Positions 1-8,336 of a DNA stretch of 35,891 nucleotides are shown piece after piece. The translations under genes and the position numbers were made by a program. Source of the DNA: Pseudopedobacter sp. (GTDB lineage Bacteria; Bacteroidota; Bacteroidia; Sphingobacteriales; Sphingobacteriaceae). Numbering within the stretch: position 1 is the stretch's first letter; each line of letters begins with the position of its first letter. The DNA is taken from positions 1 to 35,891 of the forward strand of contig JACMOI010000089.1 of NCBI GenBank assembly GCA_014378105.1. Reading direction: 5' to 3'. The notes under the pieces are model-generated. The model worked only from the letters and a program-made list of their open reading frames with translations. It searched no databases and was not told where the DNA came from.

Positions 1-2
1 AA

Positions 3-173
3 TTTTACGATATCAGCCTGAACTCCGACTATGCCAGCGTCGAGCGAATTGCAGTGCTTGACGACAGTAAGGAGATCCCGACCGGCGACACTCTTCTCAT
101 GCAGGAGGTTGGCACTCTTGTGCGCTATTCCGACACGGCCAACCTATTCGGCCAATGGGCGACAATCCAATGA
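3..173 (+). CDS. C-terminal fragment of a hypothetical protein, alphaproteobacterial style
   Basis: An open frame enters from the left edge and runs 56 codons to TGA at 171-173; it ends ...FGQWATIQ. Its codons are strongly GC-biased at third positions (GCC, ATC, CTC, GGC), unlike everything after position 400. The stop overlaps the next start as ATGA, the usual arrangement of translationally coupled genes, which supports both frames being real. I do not recognise the family. The competing frame that starts at 31 and reads into ybaB has no protein-like composition here and is rejected. The start lies outside the window. Confidence 0.5.
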   Translation, partial: FYDISLNSDYASVERIAVLDDSKEIPTGDTLLMQEVGTLVRYSDTANLFGQWATIQ

Positions 174-316
174 CGAAGGCCCCCACAACCCAGCTCGACA
201 AATTCAAGGAAGCCGCCCGCGAACACGGCGCAGACGAGAGCGAGGCCCATTGGGACGAGCGGTTGAAGCGGGTTGTGAAGGCAAAGCCAGCGCCGCCGAG
301 TCAGGACAAGGGCTGA
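170..316 (+). CDS. Small 48-residue hypothetical protein, alphaproteobacterial style
   Basis: ATG at 170 overlaps the preceding stop by ATGA and the frame ends with TGA at 314-316. The peptide begins MTKAPTTQLDKFKEAARE, is charged and lysine/proline-rich at its end (KAKPAPPSQDKG). It resembles, from memory, short conserved hypothetical proteins with an LDKFKEAAREL-like core found in Rhizobiales and sphingomonads; no function is known to me. GC-rich codon use matches the fragment upstream and contrasts with ybaB about 80 bases downstream. This is the main sign that the left end is foreign to the rest of the window. Confidence 0.55.
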   Translation: MTKAPTTQLDKFKEAAREHGADESEAHWDERLKRVVKAKPAPPSQDKG

Positions 317-399
317 ACGAACTGAAACTCAATATCGTCGTCGCCTTGTCCTATTTGCTTAGGACCCGAGACATATGGAATGCCAGAAAAGATATCATT

Positions 400-717
400 A
401 TGTTCGATAAAATATTTGAAGCTCAGCAAAAAGCAGAAGAGGTAAAAAAAAGATTGGCAAACATCAGTGTAGTTGCCGAGGTTGAAGGAGGCGCCATTAA
501 AGTAACTGCAACTGCGAACAAACTTATTCAGTCGATTGAAATAGAAGAAGACTTCTTAAAAGAGAACGGAAAAGAAGGAATAGAAGATCTGCTAGTTGTG
601 GCTATTAATAAAGCTTTGGATCAAGCAGAAAATGTTTCGCAGGCAGAAATGGCTGCAGTTACGCAACAAATGTTAGGTGGAATGGGCGGTTTGGGAAACC
701 TTTTTGGAAAAAAATAG
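400..717 (+). CDS. ybaB: YbaB/EbfC family nucleoid-associated protein
   Basis: This 105-residue protein has the family's usual length. It starts MFDKIFEAQQKAEEVKKRL, a helical region with amphipathic spacing, followed by a small beta core (VEVEGGAIKVTATANKLIQSIEI-type pattern) and the flexible glycine/methionine-rich tail GGMGGLGNLFGKK typical of YbaB. Family members are dimeric DNA-binding proteins of the nucleoid, in many bacteria encoded next to recR/dnaX. I chose ATG at 400 because the frame upstream is GC-rich and not YbaB-like; a much longer reading from 31 would be an artefact of the junction. Only about 15 bases of Bacteroidota-looking leader precede the start, so its native promoter is probably missing. 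The UPF0173 gene follows after 23 bases. Confidence 0.9.
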   Translation: MFDKIFEAQQKAEEVKKRLANISVVAEVEGGAIKVTATANKLIQSIEIEEDFLKENGKEGIEDLLVVAINKALDQAENVSQAEMAAVTQQMLGGMGGLGNLFGKK

Positions 718-740
718 TTCATTAAAAAAAGTACACGATT

Positions 741-1433
741 ATGAAAGTTAATTATTTAGGACATTCTACATTTTTATTTGAAATTTCGGGCAAAAAAATA
801 TTGATTGACCCTTTTATAGCTCCTAATGAATTAGCCAGCCACATTAAAGTGGATGAAATTTCTTGTGATTACATTTTAATTTCTCATGGACATGGAGATC
901 ACGTTGCAGATTTAGTAACGATTGCAAAACGGACAGGAGCAAAAGTAGTGAGCTCTTTCGAAATTATTGATTGGTGCGCAAAACAAGGAATTGAAAATGG
1001 TCACCCAATGAATTTAGGCGGAAGCTGGAAATTTGATTTTGGAACGGTTAAAATGGTTTATGCTTCACATTCTAATTCGTTACCAGATGGTACCTATGGC
1101 GGCACTGCTGCTGGCTTTATTATCAAGGCAGAGGGTAAAACTATCTACTATGCTGGAGACACTTCATTAAATCAAGAAATGAAATTAACAGGCGAGCTAA
1201 ACAACATTGACTTTGCTTTCTTGCCTATTGGCGATAATTTTACTATGGGTATAGATGATGCAGTGATTGCAGCCGATTTCATCAAATGTAAAAACATCAT
1301 TGGAATGCATTTCGATACTTTTGGCTATATCAAAATTGATCATGAGCTTGCTAAAAAGGCTTTCGCCGATGCTGGTTTGAATTTACATCTATTAGAAATT
1401 ACAGATGATGCTGCAAAAGCAACAACTTTATAA
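741..1433 (+). CDS. UPF0173 family metal-dependent hydrolase (metallo-beta-lactamase fold)
   Basis: The 230-residue protein fits the UPF0173/YtkL family. It carries the metallo-beta-lactamase signature SHGHGDH at residues 48-54, plus His110 (ASHSNS), Asp140 (YYAGDTS) and His190 (GMHFDTF), which together would hold two metal ions. The N-terminus MKVNYLGHSTFLFE is the characteristic first strand with a buried His. It has no signal peptide and should be cytoplasmic. The substrate is unknown for the family; broad esterase or nuclease-type chemistry is possible. It lies 23 bases after ybaB on the same strand, so the two are probably cotranscribed, and it ends at a strong bidirectional terminator. 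Confidence 0.9.
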   Translation: MKVNYLGHSTFLFEISGKKILIDPFIAPNELASHIKVDEISCDYILISHGHGDHVADLVTIAKRTGAKVVSSFEIIDWCAKQGIENGHPMNLGGSWKFDFGTVKMVYASHSNSLPDGTYGGTAAGFIIKAEGKTIYYAGDTSLNQEMKLTGELNNIDFAFLPIGDNFTMGIDDAVIAADFIKCKNIIGMHFDTFGYIKIDHELAKKAFADAGLNLHLLEITDDAAKATTL

Positions 1434-1473
1434 CAAACAAAAATGGAGCTTAAAAGCTCCATTTTTGTTTGTT
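1432..1473. terminator. Bidirectional rho-independent terminator
   Basis: A perfect 20-base inverted repeat pairs 1432-1451 with 1454-1473 around a two-base centre (effectively a 4-base loop). The core is TGGAGCTT/AAGCTCCA flanked by A-runs on one side and T-runs on the other, so it ends in a U tract read from either strand. It separates the convergent UPF0173 gene and glgC. Confidence 0.9.
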
Positions 1474-1491
1474 AAGAAATTTTAGAATTAT

Positions 1492-2763
1492 CTATCCAAT
1501 AACAGTTCCGTCTTCAATTATTGCATTTTTCTTCACCACAACAATACCTTCTTTTACGGTATATGTTTCATAATCAGCATCCGCTAAATGTGGTCCACCA
1601 TTGATGGTTACATTGTTACCAACGAAACAATTTTTATCTAAAATTGCGTTATTAATCGTACAATTTTCGCCTATCCCAGTAAGCGGTTTATGCGACTTTA
1701 CAGATCCCTCAATCTCCTCTATCGTTTGATAATAATCGCTACCCATTACGTAACAATTGGAGACTTTGGTGCCTCGTCCAATTCTTGTTCTAATGCCAAC
1801 CACAGATCTGATAATTTCATCCGCATGGATGATACAGCCATCTGCAATAATTACCCGATCTAATTTCGATCCAGAAATTTTGCTTGGCGGCAACATTCTC
1901 GCTCTTGAGTATATCGAATTTTTATTGAATAAATCAAACAACGGAACATCATCTGTCAAGCCTAAATTAGCCTCAAAAAATGAATCGATATTACCAATAT
2001 CTGTCCAATAACCTTCGTATTGATAGCTTAAAATTTTATTTACTCCAATCGCATCCGGAATAATCTCTTTTCCAAAATCATGTCGCTCATTACCTTCTAA
2101 CATTCCAATTAGAACGTCCCTATTAAAAAGATAAATTCCCATTGATGCCAAGTATAACCGCCCTTGTGATTCCATCTCGTGACCAACTTCCGACTCCCAA
2201 CCAATAATCTTTTCTGCATTTGGCTTTTCAATAAAGGTGGTGATTTCCATGTCTGCATTTGCTTTTAAAATACCAAAACTGGTGCCATCTTTCGCATTTA
2301 CAGGTATGGTTGCCAAAGTGATATCAGCTCCTTTTGCAATATGGTTATCAATCATTTCCCTAAAATCCATCTGATAAAGCTGGTCGCCTGATAAGATTAA
2401 TATGTATTCAAAATCATGTTGTTTTAGATGATGTAAACTTTGACGAACGGCATCTGCCGTACCTTGATACCAACCAGCGTTACTTGGTGTTTGTTCGGCA
2501 GCCAAAATATCTACAAAAGCATTGCTAAAAAAGCTAAAGTTATACGTGTTCTTAATATGTTTATTTAAGGACGCAGAATTGAACTGCGTTAACACAAACA
2601 TTCTTCTTAAACCCGAATTGATACAGTTAGAAATTGGAATGTCAACTAATCTGTATTTTCCAGCAATGGGTACAGCTGGTTTTGAACGAGTGGCAGTAAG
2701 TGGAGAAAGACGAGAGCCTTGTCCGCCTCCTAAAATAATGGAGATAACTTTATTTTCTATCAT
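1492..2763 (-). CDS. glgC: Glucose-1-phosphate adenylyltransferase (ADP-glucose pyrophosphorylase)
   Basis: GlgC makes ADP-glucose from ATP and glucose-1-phosphate, the committed step of bacterial glycogen synthesis. The 423 residues match the family length. The nucleotidyltransferase loop GGGQGSRLSPLT starts at residue 12, followed by RSKPAVPIAGKYRLVDIPISN, the allosteric/catalytic region. LSGDQLY near residue 124 holds the metal-binding Asp, and IEKPNAEKIIGW supplies the sugar-phosphate lysine. The last ~130 residues are the left-handed beta-helix with hexapeptide repeats. The start overlaps the glgA stop by four bases (ATGA), so the two are coupled as glgA-glgC. It ends at the shared terminator at 1432-1473. 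Confidence 0.96.
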   Translation of the reverse strand: MIENKVISIILGGGQGSRLSPLTATRSKPAVPIAGKYRLVDIPISNCINSGLRRMFVLTQFNSASLNKHIKNTYNFSFFSNAFVDILAAEQTPSNAGWYQGTADAVRQSLHHLKQHDFEYILILSGDQLYQMDFREMIDNHIAKGADITLATIPVNAKDGTSFGILKANADMEITTFIEKPNAEKIIGWESEVGHEMESQGRLYLASMGIYLFNRDVLIGMLEGNERHDFGKEIIPDAIGVNKILSYQYEGYWTDIGNIDSFFEANLGLTDDVPLFDLFNKNSIYSRARMLPPSKISGSKLDRVIIADGCIIHADEIIRSVVGIRTRIGRGTKVSNCYVMGSDYYQTIEEIEGSVKSHKPLTGIGENCTINNAILDKNCFVGNNVTINGGPHLADADYETYTVKEGIVVVKKNAIIEDGTVIG

Positions 2764-4181
2764 GATTTAAGAATTAAGCTTTTATATAATGCAACGTATT
2801 CATTTGCTGATTTTGTCCAAGAGAAATCTAAGCCCATCATCAATTTACGTAATTGAGCAACTTTTTTTTTATCTTTATAGAGCTCGATAGCTCTTTGAAC
2901 GGCATGTACCATTTGTAAAACACCCACATCTTCAAACCTGATTCCGTAACCGCCTTGGGTTTCAAAATCAATTACAGAGTCTTTTAATCCACCTGTTGAT
3001 CTTACGATTGGAATGGTACCATATTTTAAAGCGTATAATTGGTTCAAACCACAAGGTTCTACTCTTGATGGCATCAAAATAAAATCAGCAGCACCATAAA
3101 TTTGATGTGACAATTGCTCATCATAACCAATATAACAATTGTAATTTTTTAAATAACTCTGCAGTTCTTTTAAATCGTTTTCTATTTGCTTTTCTCCTGA
3201 ACCCAAGACCAAGAAACTCACCTCGTCTTGGTATCTTAGCATAATTTTCTTAATCAGCTCCGCTAATTTATCAGCTCCCTTTTCTAAAACTAACCTTCCA
3301 ATAAAAACCACCATCGGCTTTTTAGCATCTAAACCAAATTTTTCACATAGCGCTGCTTTATTTTTTGCTTTTCCTACTTTTACTGTGGTTGGAATATAGT
3401 TCGTGTCCAACATTTCATCGGTCTTAGGATTCCAAACATCAATATCTATTCCGTTTAAAATACCAACACCTTTTTTTCCTTCTAATTCAAATAAAAATTC
3501 TAAGCCATTTGAATTTATACTTAACTCGTCCAAATAACTCGGAGAAACAGTGGTGTATTTAGTGCAACATTTAACAGCTGCCGCTAAAGGATTGATACAA
3601 TTATTCCATTCCAGTAAACCACCAGTTGATGGATCAACACCTGGCAAATAGTGAAACTTTTTCCAACTCATCCAACCTTGGTACTGACCGTTATGAATGG
3701 TAAAAACTACTGGTGTTTTAGCTAGGGCTTTATAGTTTACTGAGTTTTGAATGAGGTAAGCTATTAGTCCTGTATGATGATCATGGCAGTGAAAAACATC
3801 CACTTTTATATTAGAATTTACCAACCATTCTAAAACCGCTAATTGAAAAGCGGTAAATTGCTCGATTTCATCAGGATAAGAATAAATCTCAGGGCGATCT
3901 AATAAATCTGGTATCTTCACCAAATACAGATCAAAACCTAAAACTCCAGAATCCTCTTTAAGAATCTGATAATCAAAACTACGGTAACCTAATTTTCCAG
4001 AACCTTGATGCACTATCTTGAAAGTGTGCTCAGCAACAAATTTTCTGTCATAATAAGGCATTATCACCATTGCGTTTACACCTAATCCTGCTTGATATTT
4101 TGGAAGTGCGCCAACAACATCACCCAATCCGCCGGTTTTGGCTACGGGATAGCATTCTGCGCTTAGGTGTAAAACATTCAT
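2760..4181 (-). CDS. glgA: Glycogen synthase (ADP-glucose type, GT5)
   Basis: GlgA adds glucose from ADP-glucose to growing alpha-1,4-glucan. The 473 residues have the GT-B fold marks: N-terminal KTGGLGDV at residues 15-22 (ADP-glucose binding), the linker region, and in the C-terminal Rossmann domain FIGRLVLEKG and the EPCGLNQLYALKYG segment with the catalytic Glu, followed by RSTGGLKDSV. It is the first gene of a two-gene unit with glgC on the minus strand. No branching enzyme or phosphorylase gene is nearby, so the rest of the pathway must be encoded elsewhere. ATG at 4181 gives the canonical N-terminus MNVLHLSAE. Confidence 0.96.
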   Translation of the reverse strand: MNVLHLSAECYPVAKTGGLGDVVGALPKYQAGLGVNAMVIMPYYDRKFVAEHTFKIVHQGSGKLGYRSFDYQILKEDSGVLGFDLYLVKIPDLLDRPEIYSYPDEIEQFTAFQLAVLEWLVNSNIKVDVFHCHDHHTGLIAYLIQNSVNYKALAKTPVVFTIHNGQYQGWMSWKKFHYLPGVDPSTGGLLEWNNCINPLAAAVKCCTKYTTVSPSYLDELSINSNGLEFLFELEGKKGVGILNGIDIDVWNPKTDEMLDTNYIPTTVKVGKAKNKAALCEKFGLDAKKPMVVFIGRLVLEKGADKLAELIKKIMLRYQDEVSFLVLGSGEKQIENDLKELQSYLKNYNCYIGYDEQLSHQIYGAADFILMPSRVEPCGLNQLYALKYGTIPIVRSTGGLKDSVIDFETQGGYGIRFEDVGVLQMVHAVQRAIELYKDKKKVAQLRKLMMGLDFSWTKSANEYVALYKSLILKS

Positions 4182-4223
4182 ATATTTAATTATGCCTTAA
4201 ATTAATGTTTCTTTTATAAATTT

Positions 4224-4253
4224 CAAGACTAATAATCGAATAGGCTAATAAAA
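4224..4253 (-). promoter_or_regulatory. Possible glgA promoter
   Basis: On the minus strand TAGTCTTG (4231-4224) matches the Bacteroidota -7 element TAnnTTTG with one mismatch. An upstream TTTT at 4253-4250 sits 18 bases away. Transcription would start about 35 bases before the glgA ATG. This is a pattern match only. Confidence 0.35.
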
Positions 4254-4330
4254 TTGATAATTTAACAATTTTTTAAAAAAGACATTAGAATTTAGTGTTA
4301 TTTGGAAAATAACAGCTGATTCATCATCAA

Positions 4331-5440
4331 TTAATTTCCGTTTTTTCGCTTTATAATTGGATAGCCAAATGATAAAGAGTCAGTATCATCCACCACCTTA
4401 GAAAAGGTAATTTCAAATTCGTCTTCTATGGTGTTTCCATCTTTGTAAGATGGTATCCAAAAAGGCACTCTTTCTAAAGAGAATTTTAAAGAATTACCAA
4501 ACTTTTCGGATATCTCACCTCCTAATAGCACATCCGTACTTTGGCCCTTTTCATTCACTTTCACTATACATTTGAAAGTATCTGGGACATCGCCAAAAGT
4601 CCAAATCATGGGTAAATTATTATTTAAATAATTTTGTAGATAAACGTTAAACCCTTTTATATCATCAATGGTGCAGCTTTTATATTGAAGAATATCAGCA
4701 TTAACAAAGTTGGCGTTTGGTAATATCTTTAACAAGGATACATTTTCTGGTGTTCTTTCAGGATAAGAATAATTTGACCTTTCAAAACCTGTTTCACCAA
4801 ATAACTCATTCCCAATTAATTCAGGAGCTCCTTTAGGATATACCAATGAATTGCTCCAAATACCAATAGGTTTACCATCCTTTATTCTGCCTTCGCAAAG
4901 TAGCCCTGTAAATCCTAATTCATTATATTCAAATGTTTCAGTTACCAGCTTAAAAAAGCCTCTTCCATCTTTTACTTTTTGATTTCCTTTTTCATCCCAA
5001 AAATCTAGGATATGGATTTCGTTATTAATCATCTCTATTTTTATCCAGATATTTCCACTTGGATAATAGTAGTTCCATTTGCCAACAGGTAAATTATTTT
5101 TGAAAGTGCAATCCATCTTAACAATCCCTGTTGGATAGAATTGTTTAAACAAACCTTCTTTCTTTCCGTTTTTATAAGTCCCTGTTAAAGCTGGCTGATT
5201 TTGAGCATCATAATCAGTAAAAAAACTATTGTAGCCTCCTTTTTCTTTATCATATTTAATGACACGTGTGAAGGATTTATAAGGGCAATCTTGATTTACC
5301 AAAAAATATTGCTGATCAAAATAAAGATGGATATATCCATCAATAGATGGTTTAAGATATTTTGCTACTCCATCGCTTTGCGCTAAAGTGGTTGAGCTAA
5401 AAAATACTCCGAAAAATAAATAGATAATTGCTTTTTTCAT
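4331..5440 (-). CDS. Secreted YwqK/MORN-repeat protein with TonB-C-like end
   Basis: The 369-residue protein starts with a signal peptide (MKKAIIYLFFGVFFSSTTLAQ, cleavage after AQ), so it is exported. Residues ~85-135 hold two MORN-type repeats of the YwqK kind (GTYKNGKKEGLFKQFYPTG; FKNNLPVGKWNYYYPSGN), and a degenerate third follows (GRIKDGKPIGIWSN). The last ~90 residues (FKCIVKVNEKGQSTDVLL ... VPFWIPSYKDGN) look like a TonB C-terminal-like domain as found in many Bacteroidota periplasmic proteins. Its ATG shares a base with the polA stop (TAATG), so it is probably translated by reinitiation after polA, although no functional link is obvious. Some databases label such repeats 'antitoxin component YwqK'; nothing here supports a toxin-antitoxin role. 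Confidence 0.75.
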   Translation of the reverse strand: MKKAIIYLFFGVFFSSTTLAQSDGVAKYLKPSIDGYIHLYFDQQYFLVNQDCPYKSFTRVIKYDKEKGGYNSFFTDYDAQNQPALTGTYKNGKKEGLFKQFYPTGIVKMDCTFKNNLPVGKWNYYYPSGNIWIKIEMINNEIHILDFWDEKGNQKVKDGRGFFKLVTETFEYNELGFTGLLCEGRIKDGKPIGIWSNSLVYPKGAPELIGNELFGETGFERSNYSYPERTPENVSLLKILPNANFVNADILQYKSCTIDDIKGFNVYLQNYLNNNLPMIWTFGDVPDTFKCIVKVNEKGQSTDVLLGGEISEKFGNSLKFSLERVPFWIPSYKDGNTIEDEFEITFSKVVDDTDSLSFGYPIIKRKNGN

Positions 5441-8253
5441 TAGTGTGCCTCCAACCAGTTAGTTCCTTCACCAACTTCCACCACTAAAGGAACTTTTGTT
5501 TTTATTGCGTTTTGCATTCTATTTTTAATGATTGTTTTCATTTGTTCTTTCTCAGATTTTACCACATCAAACACCAATTCATCATGTACCTGCATGGTCA
5601 TTTTAGAGGCTAGTTTTTGGTCAATGATGTCCTGATGAATCTGTATCATCGCAATTTTAATCATATCGGCTGCCGAACCTTGTATAGGGGCATTTATTGC
5701 ATTTCGCTCGGCGAAACCCCTAACGGTTTGATTCGCAGAGGTGATGTCTCTTAAATAACGTCGACGACCCATAATGGTTTCAACGTAACCGTTTTCACGA
5801 GCAAAATTCATGGTGTCGGCCATATATCTTTTGATACCAGAGTACTGTGTAAAATAGTTTTCTATAATTTCTGCAGCTTCTTTTCTTGGAATATTTAAAC
5901 TCTGTGACAACCCAAAAGCAGATTGTCCATAAATGATACCGAAGTTTACTGCTTTGGCATTTCTACGTTGCTCTGATGTAACTTCATCCAAACTAATTCC
6001 GTAAACCTTAGCCGCAGTTGCGGTATGGATATCTAAGCCATTTACAAAAGCATCCATCATGTTTTCGTCCTTGCTAATTTCGGCAATGATTCTTAACTCG
6101 ATTTGAGAGTAATCTGCAGAAAGCAAAATATGATTGTCGTCTCTGGGAATAAACGCCTTTCTTACTTCTCTTCCTCTGGCTGTACGAATAGGAATGTTCT
6201 GCAAATTCGGATTATTTGAACTTAACCTTCCGGTTGCGGCAACAGCCTGATTGTAGGAAGTATGCACTCTTCCAGTTTTAGGATTGATTAGTTGCGGTAA
6301 AGCATCCACGTAAGTGGATTTCAATTTTTGTAATTGTCTAAAATCTAAAATATCCTGAACAATATCTGATTTTGGTGCTAGAGCGCTTAAAACGTCTTCA
6401 CCTGTCTGATATTGACCAGTTTTGGTCTTTTTTGCTTTATCATCAAGCTTTAGCTTGTCAAATAAAACTTCTCCTAATTGCTTTGGAGATGCCAGATTGA
6501 ATTTAACTCCAGCCTTTTCGTAAACTGATTTTTCTAATCTATTCACCTCAATTTCTAGTTCTTTAGAATATGCTCTCAACTGATCCATATCAATTCTCAC
6601 ACCTTCCTTTTCCATATCGGCTAAAACGTATACCAAAGGATTCTCAATTTCTTCAGCTAGTTTTTTTGCATTTACTTCTTGCAGCATGGGTTCAAAAACT
6701 TGCTTCAACTGTAAAGTGATGTCGGCGTCTTCGGCGGCATATTCTTTTACAATGTCTATTTCCACATCACGCATATTTCCTTGGTTTTTCCCTTTCTTAC
6801 CAATCAATTCGGTAATGGAAACCGGTGTGTAACCCAAATAATTTTCAGCTAAAACATCCATTCCATGACGGGTGTCTGGATCCAAAAGATAATGTGCCAA
6901 CATGGTGTCGAATAATTCGCCAGCCACATTTATTCCATACCATTTTAAAATCAAGATATCATATTTGATGTTTTGACCAATTTTACCAATTGATGGGTTT
7001 TCTAAAATTCCCTTAAATTCATGTACCAAAGCTTTCGACGATGCCTGATCTTCAGAAACAGGAACATAATATGCTTCTCCTACTTTAAAACTGAAAGATA
7101 AACCAACCAATTCGGCATTGTTTGCATCAATTCCTGTGGTCTCTGTATCTAGGCAAAAACTTTTTTGCTGATGGAGTTCGGTAATTAATTTCCTTCTTCC
7201 AGCTTCATCATCTACCAAGAAATATTCGTGAGTTGTATTTTCAATGTTTTTCCCTCCTTCAACCAAAGTAGCTGCATGAGCTGGACTAATGTTGATATTT
7301 GTAATTTTAGAACTCTCATTTGGATTTCCAAAAAGATCCATTTGACCACTAGTTTGCGCTTTAGTTTCTGATACAGAGAAATCTTCGCCAAAAACCCTTC
7401 TACCTAAAGTTCTGAATTCTAACTCGGCAAAAAGGGGCTCTAATTTTTCTTTATCCGGCGGACCAATTCTATAACTTTCTTCATGAAACTGAACAGGTGC
7501 ATTCAACAAAATAGTGGCTAGTTTTTTTGAAAGCAAACCTTGCTCTGCAAAGTTTTCTACGTTCTCTCTTTGTTTCCCTTTCAATTCGTGACTATTGGCG
7601 ATAATGTTTTCCATAGAGCCATACTTTTGAATCAAAATTTTTGATGTTTTTTCTCCAATTCCTGGAATTCCCGGAATATTATCAACAGCATCGCCCCAAA
7701 GGCCCAAAATATCAATTACCTGATGAACATGCTCAATTTCCCATTTAGCGAGAACTTCTTTAACGCCCAAAATTTCCATGTCATTTCCCATTCTGGCTGG
7801 TTTATAAACAAAGATGTTTTCTGAAACCAATTGTGCAAAATCCTTATCGGGTGTCATACAATAAACGGTAAAACCTTCTTTCTCGGCTTGTTTAGCTAAA
7901 GTACCAATCACGTCATCGGCTTCGTAACCATCAGAAGTAATTACTGGAATATTGAAGCCTTCAATTAATTTGACTACATAAGGTAATGCGGCTGATAAGT
8001 CTTCGGGCATCGCTTCTCGATGTGCTTTGTAAGCCTCGTAATCAGTATGTCTTTCGGTGGGGGCTGAGGTATCAAAAACGACAGCAATATGTGATGGATT
8101 TTCTTTCTTTAGCACTTCTAAAAGTGTATTTGTAAAACCCATTACCGCGGAAGTGTTTATTCCGGAGGAAGTAAATCGCGGGTTTTTACTTAATGCGAAA
8201 TGGGCCCTATAAATCAGCGCCATTCCGTCTAAAAGAAAGAGTTTTTTTGACAT
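5440..8253 (-). CDS. polA: DNA polymerase I
   Basis: A full-length 937-residue PolA. Residues 1-~290 are the 5'-3' flap nuclease (LFLLDGMALIYRAHFA, DADDVIGTLA-type EADDVIGTLA at 111-120, PDKDFAQLV, and the H3TH GIPGIGEKTSKILIQKYG). Residues ~340-530 are a 3'-5' exonuclease that keeps its catalytic acids: DTETTGID begins at 369 and YAAEDADITLQL lies near the end, so proofreading should be active, unlike in some Bacilli. The polymerase domain carries DYSQIELRI and, near the end, MQVHDELVFDV, which supply the palm aspartates. It replaces RNA primers and fills gaps in repair. The MORN protein follows with a one-base overlap. Confidence 0.97.
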   Translation of the reverse strand: MSKKLFLLDGMALIYRAHFALSKNPRFTSSGINTSAVMGFTNTLLEVLKKENPSHIAVVFDTSAPTERHTDYEAYKAHREAMPEDLSAALPYVVKLIEGFNIPVITSDGYEADDVIGTLAKQAEKEGFTVYCMTPDKDFAQLVSENIFVYKPARMGNDMEILGVKEVLAKWEIEHVHQVIDILGLWGDAVDNIPGIPGIGEKTSKILIQKYGSMENIIANSHELKGKQRENVENFAEQGLLSKKLATILLNAPVQFHEESYRIGPPDKEKLEPLFAELEFRTLGRRVFGEDFSVSETKAQTSGQMDLFGNPNESSKITNINISPAHAATLVEGGKNIENTTHEYFLVDDEAGRRKLITELHQQKSFCLDTETTGIDANNAELVGLSFSFKVGEAYYVPVSEDQASSKALVHEFKGILENPSIGKIGQNIKYDILILKWYGINVAGELFDTMLAHYLLDPDTRHGMDVLAENYLGYTPVSITELIGKKGKNQGNMRDVEIDIVKEYAAEDADITLQLKQVFEPMLQEVNAKKLAEEIENPLVYVLADMEKEGVRIDMDQLRAYSKELEIEVNRLEKSVYEKAGVKFNLASPKQLGEVLFDKLKLDDKAKKTKTGQYQTGEDVLSALAPKSDIVQDILDFRQLQKLKSTYVDALPQLINPKTGRVHTSYNQAVAATGRLSSNNPNLQNIPIRTARGREVRKAFIPRDDNHILLSADYSQIELRIIAEISKDENMMDAFVNGLDIHTATAAKVYGISLDEVTSEQRRNAKAVNFGIIYGQSAFGLSQSLNIPRKEAAEIIENYFTQYSGIKRYMADTMNFARENGYVETIMGRRRYLRDITSANQTVRGFAERNAINAPIQGSAADMIKIAMIQIHQDIIDQKLASKMTMQVHDELVFDVVKSEKEQMKTIIKNRMQNAIKTKVPLVVEVGEGTNWLEAH

Positions 8254-8293
8254 GTTTATTTTTTTTGAGAATTTCCCTTTCGGGGGATATGTT

Positions 8294-8301
8294 CAAATTT
8301 A
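8294..8301 (-). promoter_or_regulatory. Likely polA promoter -7 element
   Basis: TAAATTTG on the minus strand (8301-8294) matches TAnnTTTG exactly and lies about 40 bases before the polA ATG. I see no good TTTG at the -33 position. A small hairpin (CCCGAAAGGG-like, around 8274-8285) would fall in the leader. Confidence 0.4.
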
Positions 8302-8336
8302 ATATTCCTGTTGAAGAATATTGAATTTATTAACAA

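Noticed and set aside
31-399. N-terminal extension of ybaB as a 228-residue protein
   Set aside because: The upstream part has no protein-like character in this frame; two other frames there are better. YbaB proteins are about 105 residues.
4296-4314. Hairpin TGTTATTT/AAATAACA as terminator
   Set aside because: The 8-bp stem is AT-only, with no T-run on either side, and it lies just upstream of the end of the MORN gene.
4331-5440. YwqK 'antitoxin' half of a toxin-antitoxin system
   Set aside because: The label comes from database naming of MORN repeats. There is a signal peptide, and no toxin-like partner is adjacent; polA is the neighbour.
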